DNA from: Phormidium tenue FACHB-1050
GTDB lineage: Bacteria; Cyanobacteriota; Cyanobacteriia; Pseudanabaenales; Pseudanabaenaceae
Assembly: GCF_014696925.1 (NCBI RefSeq)
Contig: NZ_JACJQY010000005.1
Span: forward strand, 62,001-126,000
Length of the DNA: 64,000 nt
Reading direction: 5' to 3'
Notes under the pieces: model-generated
The model's database searches: none
Told to the model about the DNA's origin: nothing
Seen by the model: only the letters and a program-made list of their open reading frames with translations
Shown: positions 9,001 to 18,547 of the stretch, one piece after another
Position numbering within the stretch: the stretch's first letter is position 1
Layout: each line of letters starts with the position of its first letter
Position numbers and translations under genes: made by a program

Positions 9001-11130
9001 GCGGAAACCTTGGTTCCAATTGGGCTATTTCTACACCATCGCCAGTTCCATCTTCACGAAACCTTGCCCATCCTTCAGGAAGGTTATCAAACTGGATTAG
9101 AAACAGGAAAATTTGAACATACGGGCTATTGTGGCTATGGATATTGTGTTAATGCTTTCTGGAGTGGACTCGCTTTTAGAGAGATAGAAACGACGATTAA
9201 TACCTATGGACAACAGTTACATCATCTAAAGCAGATTACTAATGCGAACTATTGCGAAATCATTAAGGCAGCAATATCTGCTTTGCTAGGCAATCCCAAT
9301 AAGGTTGAAGAGCATTTTGCTCAGATTACCCAAACAGAAAAATTAATTACGGAATCTCTAGCCGCAAACAGTTGGCTACGATTATTTCTCTTCTATTTAC
9401 ATCGTGCTTTCTTACGATTTTTAATGGAAGAACTAATTGATGCAAATAACGATATTACCCAAGCCAGATCCTACGTGACCTCGATTGTGGGGATTATTTG
9501 CAAAGCTAACTTCTACTTTTATGACTCTTTAATCTTGTTGACGACGATTGGCAATTCTGAAGTTGGTTTAAAAAGCCAGTATCAACGCATTCAAGATAAT
9601 CAGTCTCAGTTAAAGTTTTGGGCGGATCATGCTCCTATGAACCATTTGCACAAATGGCAACTAGTGGAAGCCGAAATCTGTCGCGTATTAGAGCAGAAAG
9701 AACAGGCGATGGAACTTTACGATCTGGCGATCGCGGGAGCAAGACAAAATCAATACCTGCAAGAGGAAGCTTTAGCCAATGAGCTTGCGGCTAATTTCTA
9801 TCGCAATTGGAATAAGTTAACGATTGCACGAATTTATATATTGGAAGCGCGTCATGCCTATTTGCGTTGGGGGGCGATCGCCAAAGTCAAACTGCTGGAC
9901 AGCCAATATCCTCAGTTATTACATATGCCCGTGAGTAATTCCTCCTCACGCTTCCCCCATACGACCTTGAATACTTTGAATACAGAGGGCGGTAGAAATT
10001 CTGGAGCCGATCTCGATTTGGCGACGGTAATGAAAGCATCGCGAGCGATCGCTAGTGAAATTGTTCTCGAAGACCTCGTTCAAACCTTAATGCGAATTCT
10101 CTTAAAAAATGCAGGAGCGCAAACGGGTTGCTTGCTGTTGCCTATAGAATCCCCTGTAGACCGATCTGATAACTTAGCGATCGCCATTTATATTAGTGGC
10201 GATCAAGCAAACATTTCCCCAAAGCAGGCACTTAATCAGGTCTTACCCGAGTCGGTTTTATATTATGTGACCCGCAGTCAAGAAAGTGTTGTCCTTGACT
10301 ATGCTACCCATATTGGTGACTTCACGCAAGATCCTTATATCCAATCGGTGCAACCCATGTCGATTCTCTGCTATCCCCTGATCAATCAGGGAAATTTAGT
10401 GGGCGTGGTTTACATGGAGAATCAAGTAACAATCGCTGCCTTCAAGAGTAACCATATTGAGTTCTTACAATTAATCAGTGGTCAGGCAGCGATCGCGATT
10501 ACTAATGCTCAACTCTATGCGGAGAAGGTGCAGTATACCTATACCCTAGAGCAGAAGGTCGAGGAACGTACAGCCGAATTGCAATGTGCCAATGAGGAAC
10601 TATATCGCCTAGCCACCTTAGATGGACTCACGCAAGTAGCTAATCGTCGTTACTTCGATCAACAGTTAGATCAAGAATGGCATCGCCTCAAGCGCGAACA
10701 ATTGCCTCTCTCACTGATTTTATTTGATGTGGATTATTTCAAACGTTATAACGATTGCTATGGACATCAGGCGGGAGATGCTTGTCTGATTCAAGTTGCT
10801 CAAGCCGCCAAGGAGGGGAGTAGTCGGTCTGCGGATCTGGTGGCGCGTTACGGTGGTGAGGAGTTTGTGATTATTTTGCCCAATACTGATCACAAGGGAG
10901 CGATCGCGATCGCCGAACGCATTCAAAAGTCCCTAAGTGCTAAAGCCATTCCCCACGAGCGCTCAGAGGTAAGTGAGATTGTTTCGATCAGCTTAGGGAT
11001 TACCTCCGTCATTCCCTCATCAGATCTCTCTCCTGAGATGCTCATCTCCAAAGCAGATGAGGCTTTGTATGTAGCTAAACAACAGGGACGCGATCGCTAC
11101 GTTTTCAATTCTCCAACTTGGGTTAATTGA
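6040..11130 (+). CDS. Ser/Thr kinase-AAA ATPase-GAF-GGDEF signalling protein
   Basis: A 1,696-residue protein. Residues 8-265 form a Hanks-type kinase with catalytic loop HKDINPANIAF and DLG in place of the usual DFG. An AAA-type predicted ATPase follows (Walker A GYSGIGKS near 340, Walker B LFLDDMQWAD), then a helical solenoid of about 600 residues, a GAF domain (about 1330-1490), a short coiled coil (YTLEQKVEERTAELQ), and a C-terminal GGDEF domain (about 1520-1690). The GGEEF active site near 1604 is intact, and RSAD five residues before it is a standard inhibitory site. It therefore probably makes cyclic di-GMP under kinase/ATPase control. This architecture is known from cyanobacterial HstK-like kinases, which usually end in a histidine kinase. 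Confidence 0.9.
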   Translation: MTILSKYEELTQIYDGVSSQVYSARYIESGQAVILKVLKAAYPTPEEIRRYRQEYHLAHQLQLPKVIKALQLEEWQRTLVIVFEDFGGTSLSQLLKQYPQGVPLDLFFTLAFKLANALGQIHSQSIIHKDINPANIAFNPKTKVLKLIDLGISTQLSRENPILQAPNTLEGTLPYLSPEQTGRMNRSLDYRTDFYSLGVTFYELLAGRLPFQSSDSMELIYCHIAKQPDSLLEIKKGQIPAMLVEIVNKLMAKNAEDRYQSAWGLKADLEESWVHWERTGAIARFTLGRFDIPDQFQIPQKLYGRDREINQLLSSFERVVTPALEVKGDRHKTELVLVTGYSGIGKSAVVRSLYQPITAKRGYFITGKFDQFQRNIPYSALVNALAELVKQVLGESEAVLQQCRDRLVVALGSNGKVITDIIPDLELIIGAQPPVPMLGSAETKNRFHLVFQRFIQVFCSPEHPLVLFLDDMQWADLATLELLEKLLGDRQIQNLLVIAAYRDNEVTTSHPLTLVINQLQDKGVNLEQITLAPLAIEQIEQLIADTLHQTTLNIKGLAELVIRKTEGNPFFINQFLKTLYNENLLSFNYGFREWVWELDKIEQMGFTDNVVELMVGQLQKLPKSLQEVLSIAAYLGTEFDLSTLSLVQNRPAQEIFEDLKLAIKQGFAIARSPFDDNILIQDYQFGHARIQQAAYALIPEQECNPTHYRIGQLLLQHWSEATQSEQIFTLVKHLNDGITLITNQPERDRLAQLNLLASRKAKLANAYQSAYEYAEIGLDLLDSTAWQEHYAMTLQLHELAAETASLCSKFESTDLYVGTIIHHAKSILDQVSAYIIKIQSLTFQNQFAEAITISQVILQKLGVQFPEVITSELGLQAIQQIKNLIGDRVIADLGDLPAMRDPEALAMTQIAAMTIPACHILSAPIYPLVMTLQVRLSVQYGNSPRSAFSYAAYGVFLIINLQDIDAAIKFSRLAYHLASKPEAKDIRAETLVPIGLFLHHRQFHLHETLPILQEGYQTGLETGKFEHTGYCGYGYCVNAFWSGLAFREIETTINTYGQQLHHLKQITNANYCEIIKAAISALLGNPNKVEEHFAQITQTEKLITESLAANSWLRLFLFYLHRAFLRFLMEELIDANNDITQARSYVTSIVGIICKANFYFYDSLILLTTIGNSEVGLKSQYQRIQDNQSQLKFWADHAPMNHLHKWQLVEAEICRVLEQKEQAMELYDLAIAGARQNQYLQEEALANELAANFYRNWNKLTIARIYILEARHAYLRWGAIAKVKLLDSQYPQLLHMPVSNSSSRFPHTTLNTLNTEGGRNSGADLDLATVMKASRAIASEIVLEDLVQTLMRILLKNAGAQTGCLLLPIESPVDRSDNLAIAIYISGDQANISPKQALNQVLPESVLYYVTRSQESVVLDYATHIGDFTQDPYIQSVQPMSILCYPLINQGNLVGVVYMENQVTIAAFKSNHIEFLQLISGQAAIAITNAQLYAEKVQYTYTLEQKVEERTAELQCANEELYRLATLDGLTQVANRRYFDQQLDQEWHRLKREQLPLSLILFDVDYFKRYNDCYGHQAGDACLIQVAQAAKEGSSRSADLVARYGGEEFVIILPNTDHKGAIAIAERIQKSLSAKAIPHERSEVSEIVSISLGITSVIPSSDLSPEMLISKADEALYVAKQQGRDRYVFNSPTWVN

Positions 11131-11139
11131 ACATCAGTT

Positions 11140-11176
11140 CGCCATTTGAGTCGTGCGAAGCACGACTCAAATGGCG
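11140..11176. terminator. Hairpin after the kinase gene
   Basis: CGCCATTTGAGTCGTGC and its complement flank GAA, a near-perfect palindrome ten bases past the stop codon. It is a likely terminator for the large kinase gene. Confidence 0.65.
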
Positions 11177-11190
11177 ATATCGAACTCACG

Positions 11191-11297
11191 TTATACCAAT
11201 TCACGAAAGTGTGACAACACTTTTGTGAATTGAAAACCAAACCCAGTAAGGGTTTTAAAAGCACAAAATGGCGTAGCCATTTTGTGCTTTGGTATTA
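11191..11297 (+). mobile_element. Type 1 element, copy A
   Basis: The ends are TATACCAA and TTGGTATTA. Inside are three hairpins in order: AATTCACGAAAGTGT / ACACTTTTGTGAATT, a small AACCC/GGGTT hairpin in a conserved linker, and GCACAAAATGGC / GCCATTTTGTGC around GTA. There is no coding capacity. It lies between the convergent kinase and dnaX genes. Confidence 0.75.
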
Positions 11298-11373
11298 ATT
11301 GGAAAGATGATTAAAGTTAAGAGTTGCTTAGCGACTTGCTAGAGATATCGAGTATATAGCCATAAAAGGTTTG

Positions 11374-13272
11374 CTATGGATCACTAGGCTCCTCATCAAG
11401 ATCCACAATCTGTCCATTAAACAGATCTGCTAAATTTTTGATCACTCTGTCATCCTCTGACATCCCAACATAACCTCTAGGCTGAGGTGGTTGCGGGTTA
11501 TCTGGATGAGGCTTTGCATTTACTGATGGCTCGGTTGATGGAGGTGCAATTGGCTGCTGATTAGGTATAGGAGGCGGACTTGGCTTTTGATAGCTGACAG
11601 GCTGTGGCGCGATCGCAGGACTAACAGGAAGCGGTGCATTAACTTGAACTTGCTCAGCTTGAGGCGGCGTAGTCACAAAGGTAAACATCACTTTAATCGG
11701 ACGCTGCAAATACTTAGCAAAAACTTCTTCTAGTTCTGGACGCTTTTGAACCACGATATTCTTGGTTGTTTCATCACGCTTGCCACCCAATCCAATTTTG
11801 ACGCTATTACTCTCAAGCGTCAGAATATGAGCCTGTATCTGGATAAAAACTGATTTTGTGGGTGTGGGCAACATAGATAAAATGCTTTGCCACATCTGAT
11901 CTAGATCGTACCCAACCGCAGCGAAGTCATCAAGGTCATCAATTCCCGATGAAATCGGAGTTTCGACCATGGGGGGAGTGGGTATCGAAATATTCTCTGG
12001 TTCCGATACCTTGGCAATTGGAATTGGTGGGGTTTCTGGTTTTGGTGTTACTTGAACTTGAGAAACAGGCTGGTTTTTCGGTGCTTGGGGTGGAGATTGG
12101 GGAGTTGCAGGAATATTGCGTGATGGGACAAATGGTTGAGCTTGAGATGGAACAGGAGCTTGTGACTGGGCGATCGCTCCCTGTGCGGATGGCAGTAAAC
12201 CCATGAGCGTAACTTCTAGCCATAGGCGTGGCTGTGTGGAGTTACGGATTTGTAACTCAGCCGATCGCAAATGTTGTTGACCCAACAAAATATTGGGAAT
12301 CGCTAAACTCTGCGCTAGATGAATCAATCTTTCCCATCCAGAACTGGTCATGGCAACAAGATCACTGCGATCGCTAGCGGTTTTGGCAATTAATAAATCA
12401 CGATATACATTTGCCAGATTTTGCAACACAATCAGAGGTTCTCGTCCGCGATCCATAATGCGCCGTACATAATCAATTAATTGTGTGGAATGATCGGCAG
12501 CGATCGCCTCAATCAAAGATAATAAGTCTTGTTCAGGAACGGAACCAACTAAATCCCAAACTGCCTCAACCGTAATCTCTCCATCTAATAAACTCAATTG
12601 ATCGAGCAAAGATTCAGCATCACGCAGTCCTCCCTGTGCAATTTGAGCAACTAAAGTCAATGCTTCGATATGAATGTTAATGTTCTCATTTGCCGCGATT
12701 TTTCCTAAATGCTTGACCATCGCATCAAGGGGAATCCGTCGAAAGTCAAAACGCTGACAACGCGAAATAATCGTAGGTAATACGCGCTGCGGATCAGTAG
12801 TTGCGAGAATAAATGTAACGCGATCGGGTGGTTCTTCTAGGGTTTTGAGAAGTGCGTTAAATGCTGCGGTACTGAGCATATGGCATTCGTCAATAATATA
12901 AACCTTAAATCTTGCCTTAACTGGGGCAAACTGAGCGCGTTCGATTAACTCGCGAATATTATCAACACCCGTATTACTTGCCGCGTCAATTTCGGTAATA
13001 TCGAGGGCGTTACCATTGGCGATGCTATGACATAACTCACACTTGCCACAGGGATGAGGAGTCGGGCTGTCAGAGCTTAGGCAATTGAGCGACTTTGCCA
13101 TGATCCGCGCACTTGATGTCTTGCCTGTACCTCTTGCGCCTGTAAATAGGTATGCAGGTGCGATGCGCTTAGTATTCAAGGCATTGCTAAGGGTATGGGC
13201 GATCGCCTCTTGACCCACTAGATCGTCAAAGATCTGCGGTCGATATTTGTGGTGTAGTGGCTCATAGCCCAT
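11374..13272 (-). CDS. dnaX: DNA polymerase III subunit tau/gamma
   Basis: Clamp-loader ATPase of the replicative polymerase. The N-terminus MGYEPLHHKYRPQIFDDLVG is the standard start of the family. Walker A is GARGTGKTS (about residues 45-53), zinc-binding cysteines follow in CGKCELCHS, Walker B with SRC-type context is IIDECHML, and sensor 1 is FILATTDPQ. The C-terminal third is a proline/glutamine-rich linker with tau-like sequence. The frame can be extended by eight residues to 13296, but MGYEPLHH is the conserved start, so 13272 is preferred. No intein interrupts it, unlike some cyanobacterial dnaX genes. Confidence 0.93.
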   Translation of the reverse strand: MGYEPLHHKYRPQIFDDLVGQEAIAHTLSNALNTKRIAPAYLFTGARGTGKTSSARIMAKSLNCLSSDSPTPHPCGKCELCHSIANGNALDITEIDAASNTGVDNIRELIERAQFAPVKARFKVYIIDECHMLSTAAFNALLKTLEEPPDRVTFILATTDPQRVLPTIISRCQRFDFRRIPLDAMVKHLGKIAANENINIHIEALTLVAQIAQGGLRDAESLLDQLSLLDGEITVEAVWDLVGSVPEQDLLSLIEAIAADHSTQLIDYVRRIMDRGREPLIVLQNLANVYRDLLIAKTASDRSDLVAMTSSGWERLIHLAQSLAIPNILLGQQHLRSAELQIRNSTQPRLWLEVTLMGLLPSAQGAIAQSQAPVPSQAQPFVPSRNIPATPQSPPQAPKNQPVSQVQVTPKPETPPIPIAKVSEPENISIPTPPMVETPISSGIDDLDDFAAVGYDLDQMWQSILSMLPTPTKSVFIQIQAHILTLESNSVKIGLGGKRDETTKNIVVQKRPELEEVFAKYLQRPIKVMFTFVTTPPQAEQVQVNAPLPVSPAIAPQPVSYQKPSPPPIPNQQPIAPPSTEPSVNAKPHPDNPQPPQPRGYVGMSEDDRVIKNLADLFNGQIVDLDEEPSDP

Positions 13273-13333
13273 AGGAACTCGATGATGCTCAAGCACTGCT
13301 GGTCAAATATATCACTCACCAGTATAGCGATGA

Positions 13334-13379
13334 AAAACCTGTAAAGTTGCGCCCCTGCGGACGCAACTTTACGGGTTTT
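13334..13379. terminator. Hairpin between dnaX and clpB
   Basis: AAAACCTGTAAAGTTGCG and its near complement CGCAACTTTACGGGTTTT flank a CCCCTGCGGA apex. It lies between two divergent gene starts, where no terminator is required, so it is probably a member of the hairpin repeat group. Confidence 0.5.
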
Positions 13380-13497
13380 AATACTTTATTTTGCACCAGT
13401 ACTTATAGCGGTTTTCACTAACTTAGCGGACTAGCATTGTAAACTTATCTTAACTACCCTTAGTAATCACACCTGAATCCTGCTGTAACCAAAGCCA

Positions 13498-16173
13498 ATG
13501 CAACCAACCGATCCGAAAAAATTTACTGAAAAAGCATGGGAAGCGATCGTCAAATCGCAAGAGGTCGCGAGACGCGCTCAACATCAGCAACTAGAAGTCG
13601 AGCATTTGCTAATGGCGCTATTGGAGCAGGAAGAGGGCTTGACCACAAATATACTCACGGCGATGTCAGTCCCCATGGCAAGGGCGCGACGACAGGTCGA
13701 AGAATTTTTGCGGAGACAGCCCCGCGTGGCTAGTCCAGAACAATTGTACTTGGGGCGCAACTTAGAAGTATGGCTCGATCGCACCGAAGAGCATCGCAAG
13801 GTTTTTGGTGATGACTTTATTGCCGTTGAGCATATGCTGCTGGGATTAGCCGATGACGATCGCATCGGTAAGCGGCTGTATCGAGATTTAAGTATCGATC
13901 GCAAAAAATTAGAAGAAACGATTAAATCGCTGCGGGGTAGCCAGACTATCACCGATCAAAATCCTGAGGCAAAATATGCCGCATTGGAAAAATATGGTCG
14001 TGATCTTACGGAACAAGCAAAGCAAGGCAAACTTGATCCTGTGATTGGTCGTGATGATGAGATTCGGCGCGTCATGCAAGTACTGTCACGACGCACCAAA
14101 AACAATCCTGTGTTAATTGGTGAACCAGGGGTCGGTAAAACGGCGATCGCTGAGGGATTAGCGCAAAGAATTATTCGTGGTGATGTGCCAGAATCGCTCA
14201 AAGACCGCACGATTATTAGTCTGGATATGGGATCGCTGATTGCGGGGGCAAAATATCGTGGGGAATTTGAGGATCGATTGAAGGCGGTTCTTAAGGAAGT
14301 TCTCAATTCCGATGGCAAGATCGTGCTGTTTATTGATGAATTGCATACTGTGGTTGGGGCTGGAGCAACGCAGCAGGGTGCTATGGATGCGGGGAATATT
14401 CTCAAGCCAATGCTAGCGCGGGGTGAATTGCGCTGCATCGGCGCAACCACTCTCGATGAATATCGCCAATATATTGAGAAAGATGCAGCTCTAGAACGAC
14501 GTTTTCAGCAAGTTGTGGTCGATCAGCCAACTGTGGAAGATACAATCTCGATTTTGCGCGGACTAAAGGAACGCTATGAGGTGCATCATGGCGTAACTAT
14601 TTCTGATTCGGCACTAGTGGCAGCAGCGACCCTTTCTAATCGTTATATTACCGATCGCTTCTTACCAGATAAAGCGATCGATCTCGTTGATGAATCCGCC
14701 GCAAAATTAAAAATGGAGGTTGATTCTCGACCCTTAGAACTAGATGAAATTGATCGCCGTCTGATGCAATTGGAAATGGAAAGATTATCCTTACAAAAAG
14801 AAGGAGGCTTCACCCCTGTTGAACGCACGGAAGCTGAAGGCAAAGTCATCTATAAAACTAAGAGCAGTAAGGCTGTCCAAGATCGGCTCGATCGCCTTGA
14901 CAAAGAAATGAACGAACTACGCGATCGCCAAATTAGCCTCGATGATCGCTGGCAACAGGAAAAAGATACCATTGATAATCTGCGATCGCTCAAAGAACAA
15001 ATCGATCAAACTAAGTTACTGATTGAGCAATCTGAACGTGAATTCAACCTCAATCGTGCTGCTGAATTGAAATATGGCAAGTTGACGGAGCTAGAAAAAA
15101 ATCTTGATGAGGCAGAATTAGAGCTAAATCGGGCTAGAGCCGATGGTTCAATTCTCTTTCGTGAGCAAGTTACTGAAGATGATATTGCCGAAATTGTGGC
15201 GCGTTGGACAGGCATTCCCCTCAAAAAGCTACTATTATCAGAACGTCAAAAATTATTGACCCTAGAGAAACATCTCCACGATCGCGTTATTGGTCAAGAT
15301 GAAGCTGTCACTTCTGTATCTTCAGCAATCCGTCGCGCCCGTGCAGGGATGAATGATCCTAATCGTCCCATTGGTTCATTCCTGTTTTTAGGTCCCACAG
15401 GAGTGGGCAAAACCGAGCTTGCACGTACCCTTGCTGAATTCCTATTTGATTCCGATGCCTCAATGGTACGGATCGACATGTCGGAATATATGGAGAAACA
15501 TTCAGTTTCGCGCTTAATCGGTGCGCCCCCTGGATATGTTGGCTATGAAGAAGGTGGACAGTTTTCCGAAGCAGTGCGTCGCCATCCTTACTCAGTAGTA
15601 CTTTTTGATGAAGTCGAGAAAGCGCATCCTGATGTGTTTAATATTCTTTTGCAAGTTCTTGATGATGGTCGCATTACCGATAGTCAAGGTCGCTTAGTGG
15701 ATTGCAAAAATACGGTCATCATCATGACCAGTAATATCGGTAGCGATCGCATTCTCGAAGTGTCCAAAGATTTATCTAGCGATCTTGATGGGGATGCTCG
15801 CTATGACCAAATGCGCGATAAGGTACTTGAAGTACTTCGCAATCACTTCCGTCCTGAGTTTCTCAATCGGATTGATGAAACGGTAATCTTCCATGCATTA
15901 CGTCGTAATGAAATTCGCTCAATCGCGGAGTTACAAATTAAGCGCATTGAAAATAGGCTGAGCGATCGCAAGATTTCATTAAAATTGAGCGAAGAAGCTA
16001 AAGACTATATCGCTGCTGTTGGTTATGATCCTTCTTACGGTGCGCGTCCTTTAAAACGTGCTATTCAAAGGGAAATCGAAAACCCCATCGCCAACAAAAT
16101 TCTGGAAGGAACTTTTGCAGAAGGGCATCAAATTTCCATCACTGTAGAAGGTGAAACACTAGTTTTTAGCTAA
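13498..16173 (+). CDS. clpB: ATP-dependent chaperone ClpB
   Basis: An 891-residue Hsp100 disaggregase that works with DnaK to resolubilise aggregated proteins. The N-terminal Clp repeat domain starts [17 protein letters not shown], typical of cyanobacterial ClpB. Two AAA+ modules carry Walker A motifs GEPGVGKT (about residue 207) and GPTGVGKT (about 631), with the ClpB middle coiled coil between them (about 410-540). The pore loop KYRGEFE is present. There is no ClpP-binding loop, as expected. No CIRCE operator was seen upstream. Cyanobacteria usually have two ClpB paralogues, and which one this is cannot be decided here. Confidence 0.94.
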   Translation: MQPTDPKKFTEKAWEAIVKSQEVARRAQHQQLEVEHLLMALLEQEEGLTTNILTAMSVPMARARRQVEEFLRRQPRVASPEQLYLGRNLEVWLDRTEEHRKVFGDDFIAVEHMLLGLADDDRIGKRLYRDLSIDRKKLEETIKSLRGSQTITDQNPEAKYAALEKYGRDLTEQAKQGKLDPVIGRDDEIRRVMQVLSRRTKNNPVLIGEPGVGKTAIAEGLAQRIIRGDVPESLKDRTIISLDMGSLIAGAKYRGEFEDRLKAVLKEVLNSDGKIVLFIDELHTVVGAGATQQGAMDAGNILKPMLARGELRCIGATTLDEYRQYIEKDAALERRFQQVVVDQPTVEDTISILRGLKERYEVHHGVTISDSALVAAATLSNRYITDRFLPDKAIDLVDESAAKLKMEVDSRPLELDEIDRRLMQLEMERLSLQKEGGFTPVERTEAEGKVIYKTKSSKAVQDRLDRLDKEMNELRDRQISLDDRWQQEKDTIDNLRSLKEQIDQTKLLIEQSEREFNLNRAAELKYGKLTELEKNLDEAELELNRARADGSILFREQVTEDDIAEIVARWTGIPLKKLLLSERQKLLTLEKHLHDRVIGQDEAVTSVSSAIRRARAGMNDPNRPIGSFLFLGPTGVGKTELARTLAEFLFDSDASMVRIDMSEYMEKHSVSRLIGAPPGYVGYEEGGQFSEAVRRHPYSVVLFDEVEKAHPDVFNILLQVLDDGRITDSQGRLVDCKNTVIIMTSNIGSDRILEVSKDLSSDLDGDARYDQMRDKVLEVLRNHFRPEFLNRIDETVIFHALRRNEIRSIAELQIKRIENRLSDRKISLKLSEEAKDYIAAVGYDPSYGARPLKRAIQREIENPIANKILEGTFAEGHQISITVEGETLVFS

Positions 16174-16202
16174 ACTTAGACAGCCTAAGAAATCATGCGT
16201 AA

Positions 16203-16276
16203 TGTTATTTCTAGATAGTGTGAAGCGGCGCTTCGCGCCGCCTCACACTATCTAGAATGGTGACAGCTATATAATC
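16203..16276. mobile_element. Type 2 short element after clpB
   Basis: The hairpin at 16210-16256 (TCTAGATAGTGTGA arms, CGGCGCTTCGCGCCG tip, one mismatch) is followed by AGAATGGTGACAGCTATATA, which is the type 2 end in reverse orientation. It lies 30 bp past the clpB stop and may terminate it. Confidence 0.6.
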
Positions 16277-16343
16277 ATCATTAATTATTTGGAGAAGCGG
16301 TTAATCAAAGTCCTAATTATTTCTCGATCGCTGATCGAATGGG

Positions 16344-16379
16344 TTACGTGATGGTTATGCTAGAGCCTAGTCACGTTAA
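16344..16379. promoter_or_regulatory. Candidate operator upstream of hsdM
   Basis: The inverted pair TTACGTGA and TCACGTTAA is separated by 19 bp and ends 24 bp before the hsdM start. It is a plausible binding site for a dimeric regulator of the restriction-modification operon, but no regulator gene is visible nearby. Confidence 0.35.
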
Positions 16380-16403
16380 TGTCGGTAAGTTATAGGGTTA
16401 AAT

Positions 16404-18542
16404 ATGGGGCAACTCGAACATATTGAGGCAATTGAAAAGCGCCTGTGGGGTGCTGCTGACACGTTGCGGTCTAACTCCAACTATGCCAGTAATGAGTATT
16501 TCATGCCTGTGATGGGGTTGATCTTCTTGCGTCATGCCTATAGTCGTTATTTGGCAGTTAAGGATGAGATTATTACTAACTTGCCGAAACGGGGTGGTAA
16601 GGTGCGCGAACTCAAGAAAGAAGATTTTTCACAGAGGAGTGCGATCTTTTTAAGACCAGAGGCGCAGTTTGATTATTTAGTGGCGCTAGGGGACGATCGC
16701 GATCGCGCTACTGCGGTGATTGCGGCGATGGAGTCGATTGAGGCGGACTACACCACTTTGAAGGGGGAACTACCTAAGCAGGAATATCAAGAACTGGATA
16801 ATGAGGTTTTGGGGCAGTTGCTCAGAGCACTGAATCCAGAGGAGTTGAAGCAGGTTAAGGGGGATGTGTTTGGGCGAATTTATGAATATTTTTTGACGCA
16901 GTTTGCGGATCTGAAAGCCCATGATAATGGTGAATTTTTTACGCCTGTTTCTTTGGTTGCGTTGATAGCCAATGTCTTAGAACCCGATCGCGGTATTTTG
17001 CTTGACCCTGCCTGTGGTTCTGGGGGGATGTTTGTTCAGAGCGCTCATTTTGTGGAGGATCGACAGGGCAACCCGCACTCGTTGACCTTTAAGGGTTTGG
17101 AGAAAAATCCGACGACGATTCGGCTAGCCAAGATGAATTTGGCGGTGCATGGGTTGGAGGGGGATATGCAAAAGGCGATTACTTACTATGAAGATCCCCA
17201 TGAGTTGTTGGGTAAGGCTGATTTTGTGATGGCGAATCCGCCTTTTAATGTGGATGAGGTAGATGAGGAGAAGGTCAAAAACGATCCGCGTTTGTTGTTT
17301 GGTTTGCCGAGTGTCAACAAAAACAAGAAGATTTCTAATGGCAACTATCTTTGGATTACCTATTTTTATAGCTATTTGACCGATCGCGGCAGAGCAGGAT
17401 TTGTCATGTCGTCTCAGGCTTCGAGTGCGGGCGGTACGGAGGCAACGGTACGCCAGAAGCTGATCGGGACGGGTGACGTAGAAATGATGGTAGCAATTCG
17501 CTCGAATTTTTTCTATACGCGCACTGTGCCTTGTGAGTTGTGGTTTTTTAATCGGGCAAAGTTGCCGCAACATAAGAATTTTGTGTTGATGTTGGATGCT
17601 CGGAATATCTACCGCAAAGTAACGCGCAAAATCTATGATTTTAGTCCTGAGCAGTTACAAAATCTGTTGGCGATCGTGTGGCTATATCGGGGACAGGAAG
17701 ACAAGTTTCTTAAACTGGTGCGGGATTATCTCGATCGCACGTTAAGCGCTGTCAATGGTTGTTTTGAGTCGGTTGATGGATATACGAAGGCGATCGCTTT
17801 ATTTCGAGACAAGATGACTCCTTTTGTAAATGGAATTTCGCAAACGCTAAAAGGTGAAGCCTCACCGATGCAGGAGTTTGAGGAGAGTTTGACGACCTTA
17901 ATCAAGGATGTGGAGGTGTTTAAGACCCTCACCCCTAGCCCCTCTCCCGCAGGAGAGGGGAACAAGACCCTCACCGATGGCGGCACTTCTCCCGCAGGAG
18001 AGGGGAACAAGAATAAGAGTAAGAATGAGATTAGTCTTAATGAGGTGGTGGGGCGGCTTGCACCGCTTGCGGAAACTAGCCGTGACTTGGTGAGGCAAGC
18101 GGATCTCGTTTATAAGTTGGGCTGTCGGGTTATGGACTGGTGCGAGAAGGAAAAGGCGGCGAAGGATAGCGATCGCTGGTCGAGTCGAGATGTCACGAAG
18201 GAACGCAAGGCGGCGGATTTGGCGCGACAGGATGCGGTGGAGCAGTTAAAGCTGGTGCGCTATTTTCATAAACAGGCGGTGTGGCTGACGGAACGTTTTC
18301 CTGATGGTAAGTATCGGGATGTACAGGGTTTGGTGAAGCTGGTCGATCGCGCTGAGTTGGCGGCGAATGATTGGAGTTTGACTCCTGGGCGATATGTGGG
18401 TGTGGCTCCTGAGGAGGTGGATGAGGATTTTGATTTTGAGGAGACTTTGCGGGATATTCACATTGAGCTTGAGGGTTTGAATGCTGAGGCGGTGGATCTG
18501 GCGGCGGCGATCGCGCAAAATTTTAAAGAGTTAGGAATCTAA
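16404..18542 (+). CDS. hsdM: Type I restriction-modification system methylase subunit
   Basis: A 712-residue HsdM N6-adenine methyltransferase. It has the HsdM N-terminal helical domain, the SAM-binding motif LDPACGSGGMF (about residue 201) and the catalytic motif ANPPFN (about 277). It modifies the host site and is needed with HsdS and HsdR for restriction. It is longer than many HsdM proteins. About residues 505-537 are an in-frame insertion of a genomic repeat (TLTPSPSPAGEGNK, then TSPAGEGNK) before a coiled coil. It heads an operon, with xisH starting six bases after its stop. Confidence 0.92.
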   Translation: MGQLEHIEAIEKRLWGAADTLRSNSNYASNEYFMPVMGLIFLRHAYSRYLAVKDEIITNLPKRGGKVRELKKEDFSQRSAIFLRPEAQFDYLVALGDDRDRATAVIAAMESIEADYTTLKGELPKQEYQELDNEVLGQLLRALNPEELKQVKGDVFGRIYEYFLTQFADLKAHDNGEFFTPVSLVALIANVLEPDRGILLDPACGSGGMFVQSAHFVEDRQGNPHSLTFKGLEKNPTTIRLAKMNLAVHGLEGDMQKAITYYEDPHELLGKADFVMANPPFNVDEVDEEKVKNDPRLLFGLPSVNKNKKISNGNYLWITYFYSYLTDRGRAGFVMSSQASSAGGTEATVRQKLIGTGDVEMMVAIRSNFFYTRTVPCELWFFNRAKLPQHKNFVLMLDARNIYRKVTRKIYDFSPEQLQNLLAIVWLYRGQEDKFLKLVRDYLDRTLSAVNGCFESVDGYTKAIALFRDKMTPFVNGISQTLKGEASPMQEFEESLTTLIKDVEVFKTLTPSPSPAGEGNKTLTDGGTSPAGEGNKNKSKNEISLNEVVGRLAPLAETSRDLVRQADLVYKLGCRVMDWCEKEKAAKDSDRWSSRDVTKERKAADLARQDAVEQLKLVRYFHKQAVWLTERFPDGKYRDVQGLVKLVDRAELAANDWSLTPGRYVGVAPEEVDEDFDFEETLRDIHIELEGLNAEAVDLAAAIAQNFKELGI
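17925..18012 (+). repeat. Repeat unit inserted in frame within hsdM
   Basis: It contains CCCTCACCCCTAGCCCC, then CTCCCGCAGGAGAGGGGAACAA, followed by a second, shorter unit with the same CTCCCGCAGGAG palindrome. The same repeat lies in inverted pairs in the 5854-5996 element. The reading frame is kept, and the insertion adds about 30 residues. Confidence 0.8.
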
Positions 18543-18547
18543 AATAT

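Noticed and set aside
11374-13296. An intein in dnaX
   Set aside because: The Walker A region and sensor motifs are continuous and no splicing blocks are visible.
13536-15479. Several frames of 60-160 residues on both strands inside clpB
   Set aside because: All are shadows of the clpB frame and have no family signature or ribosome binding site.
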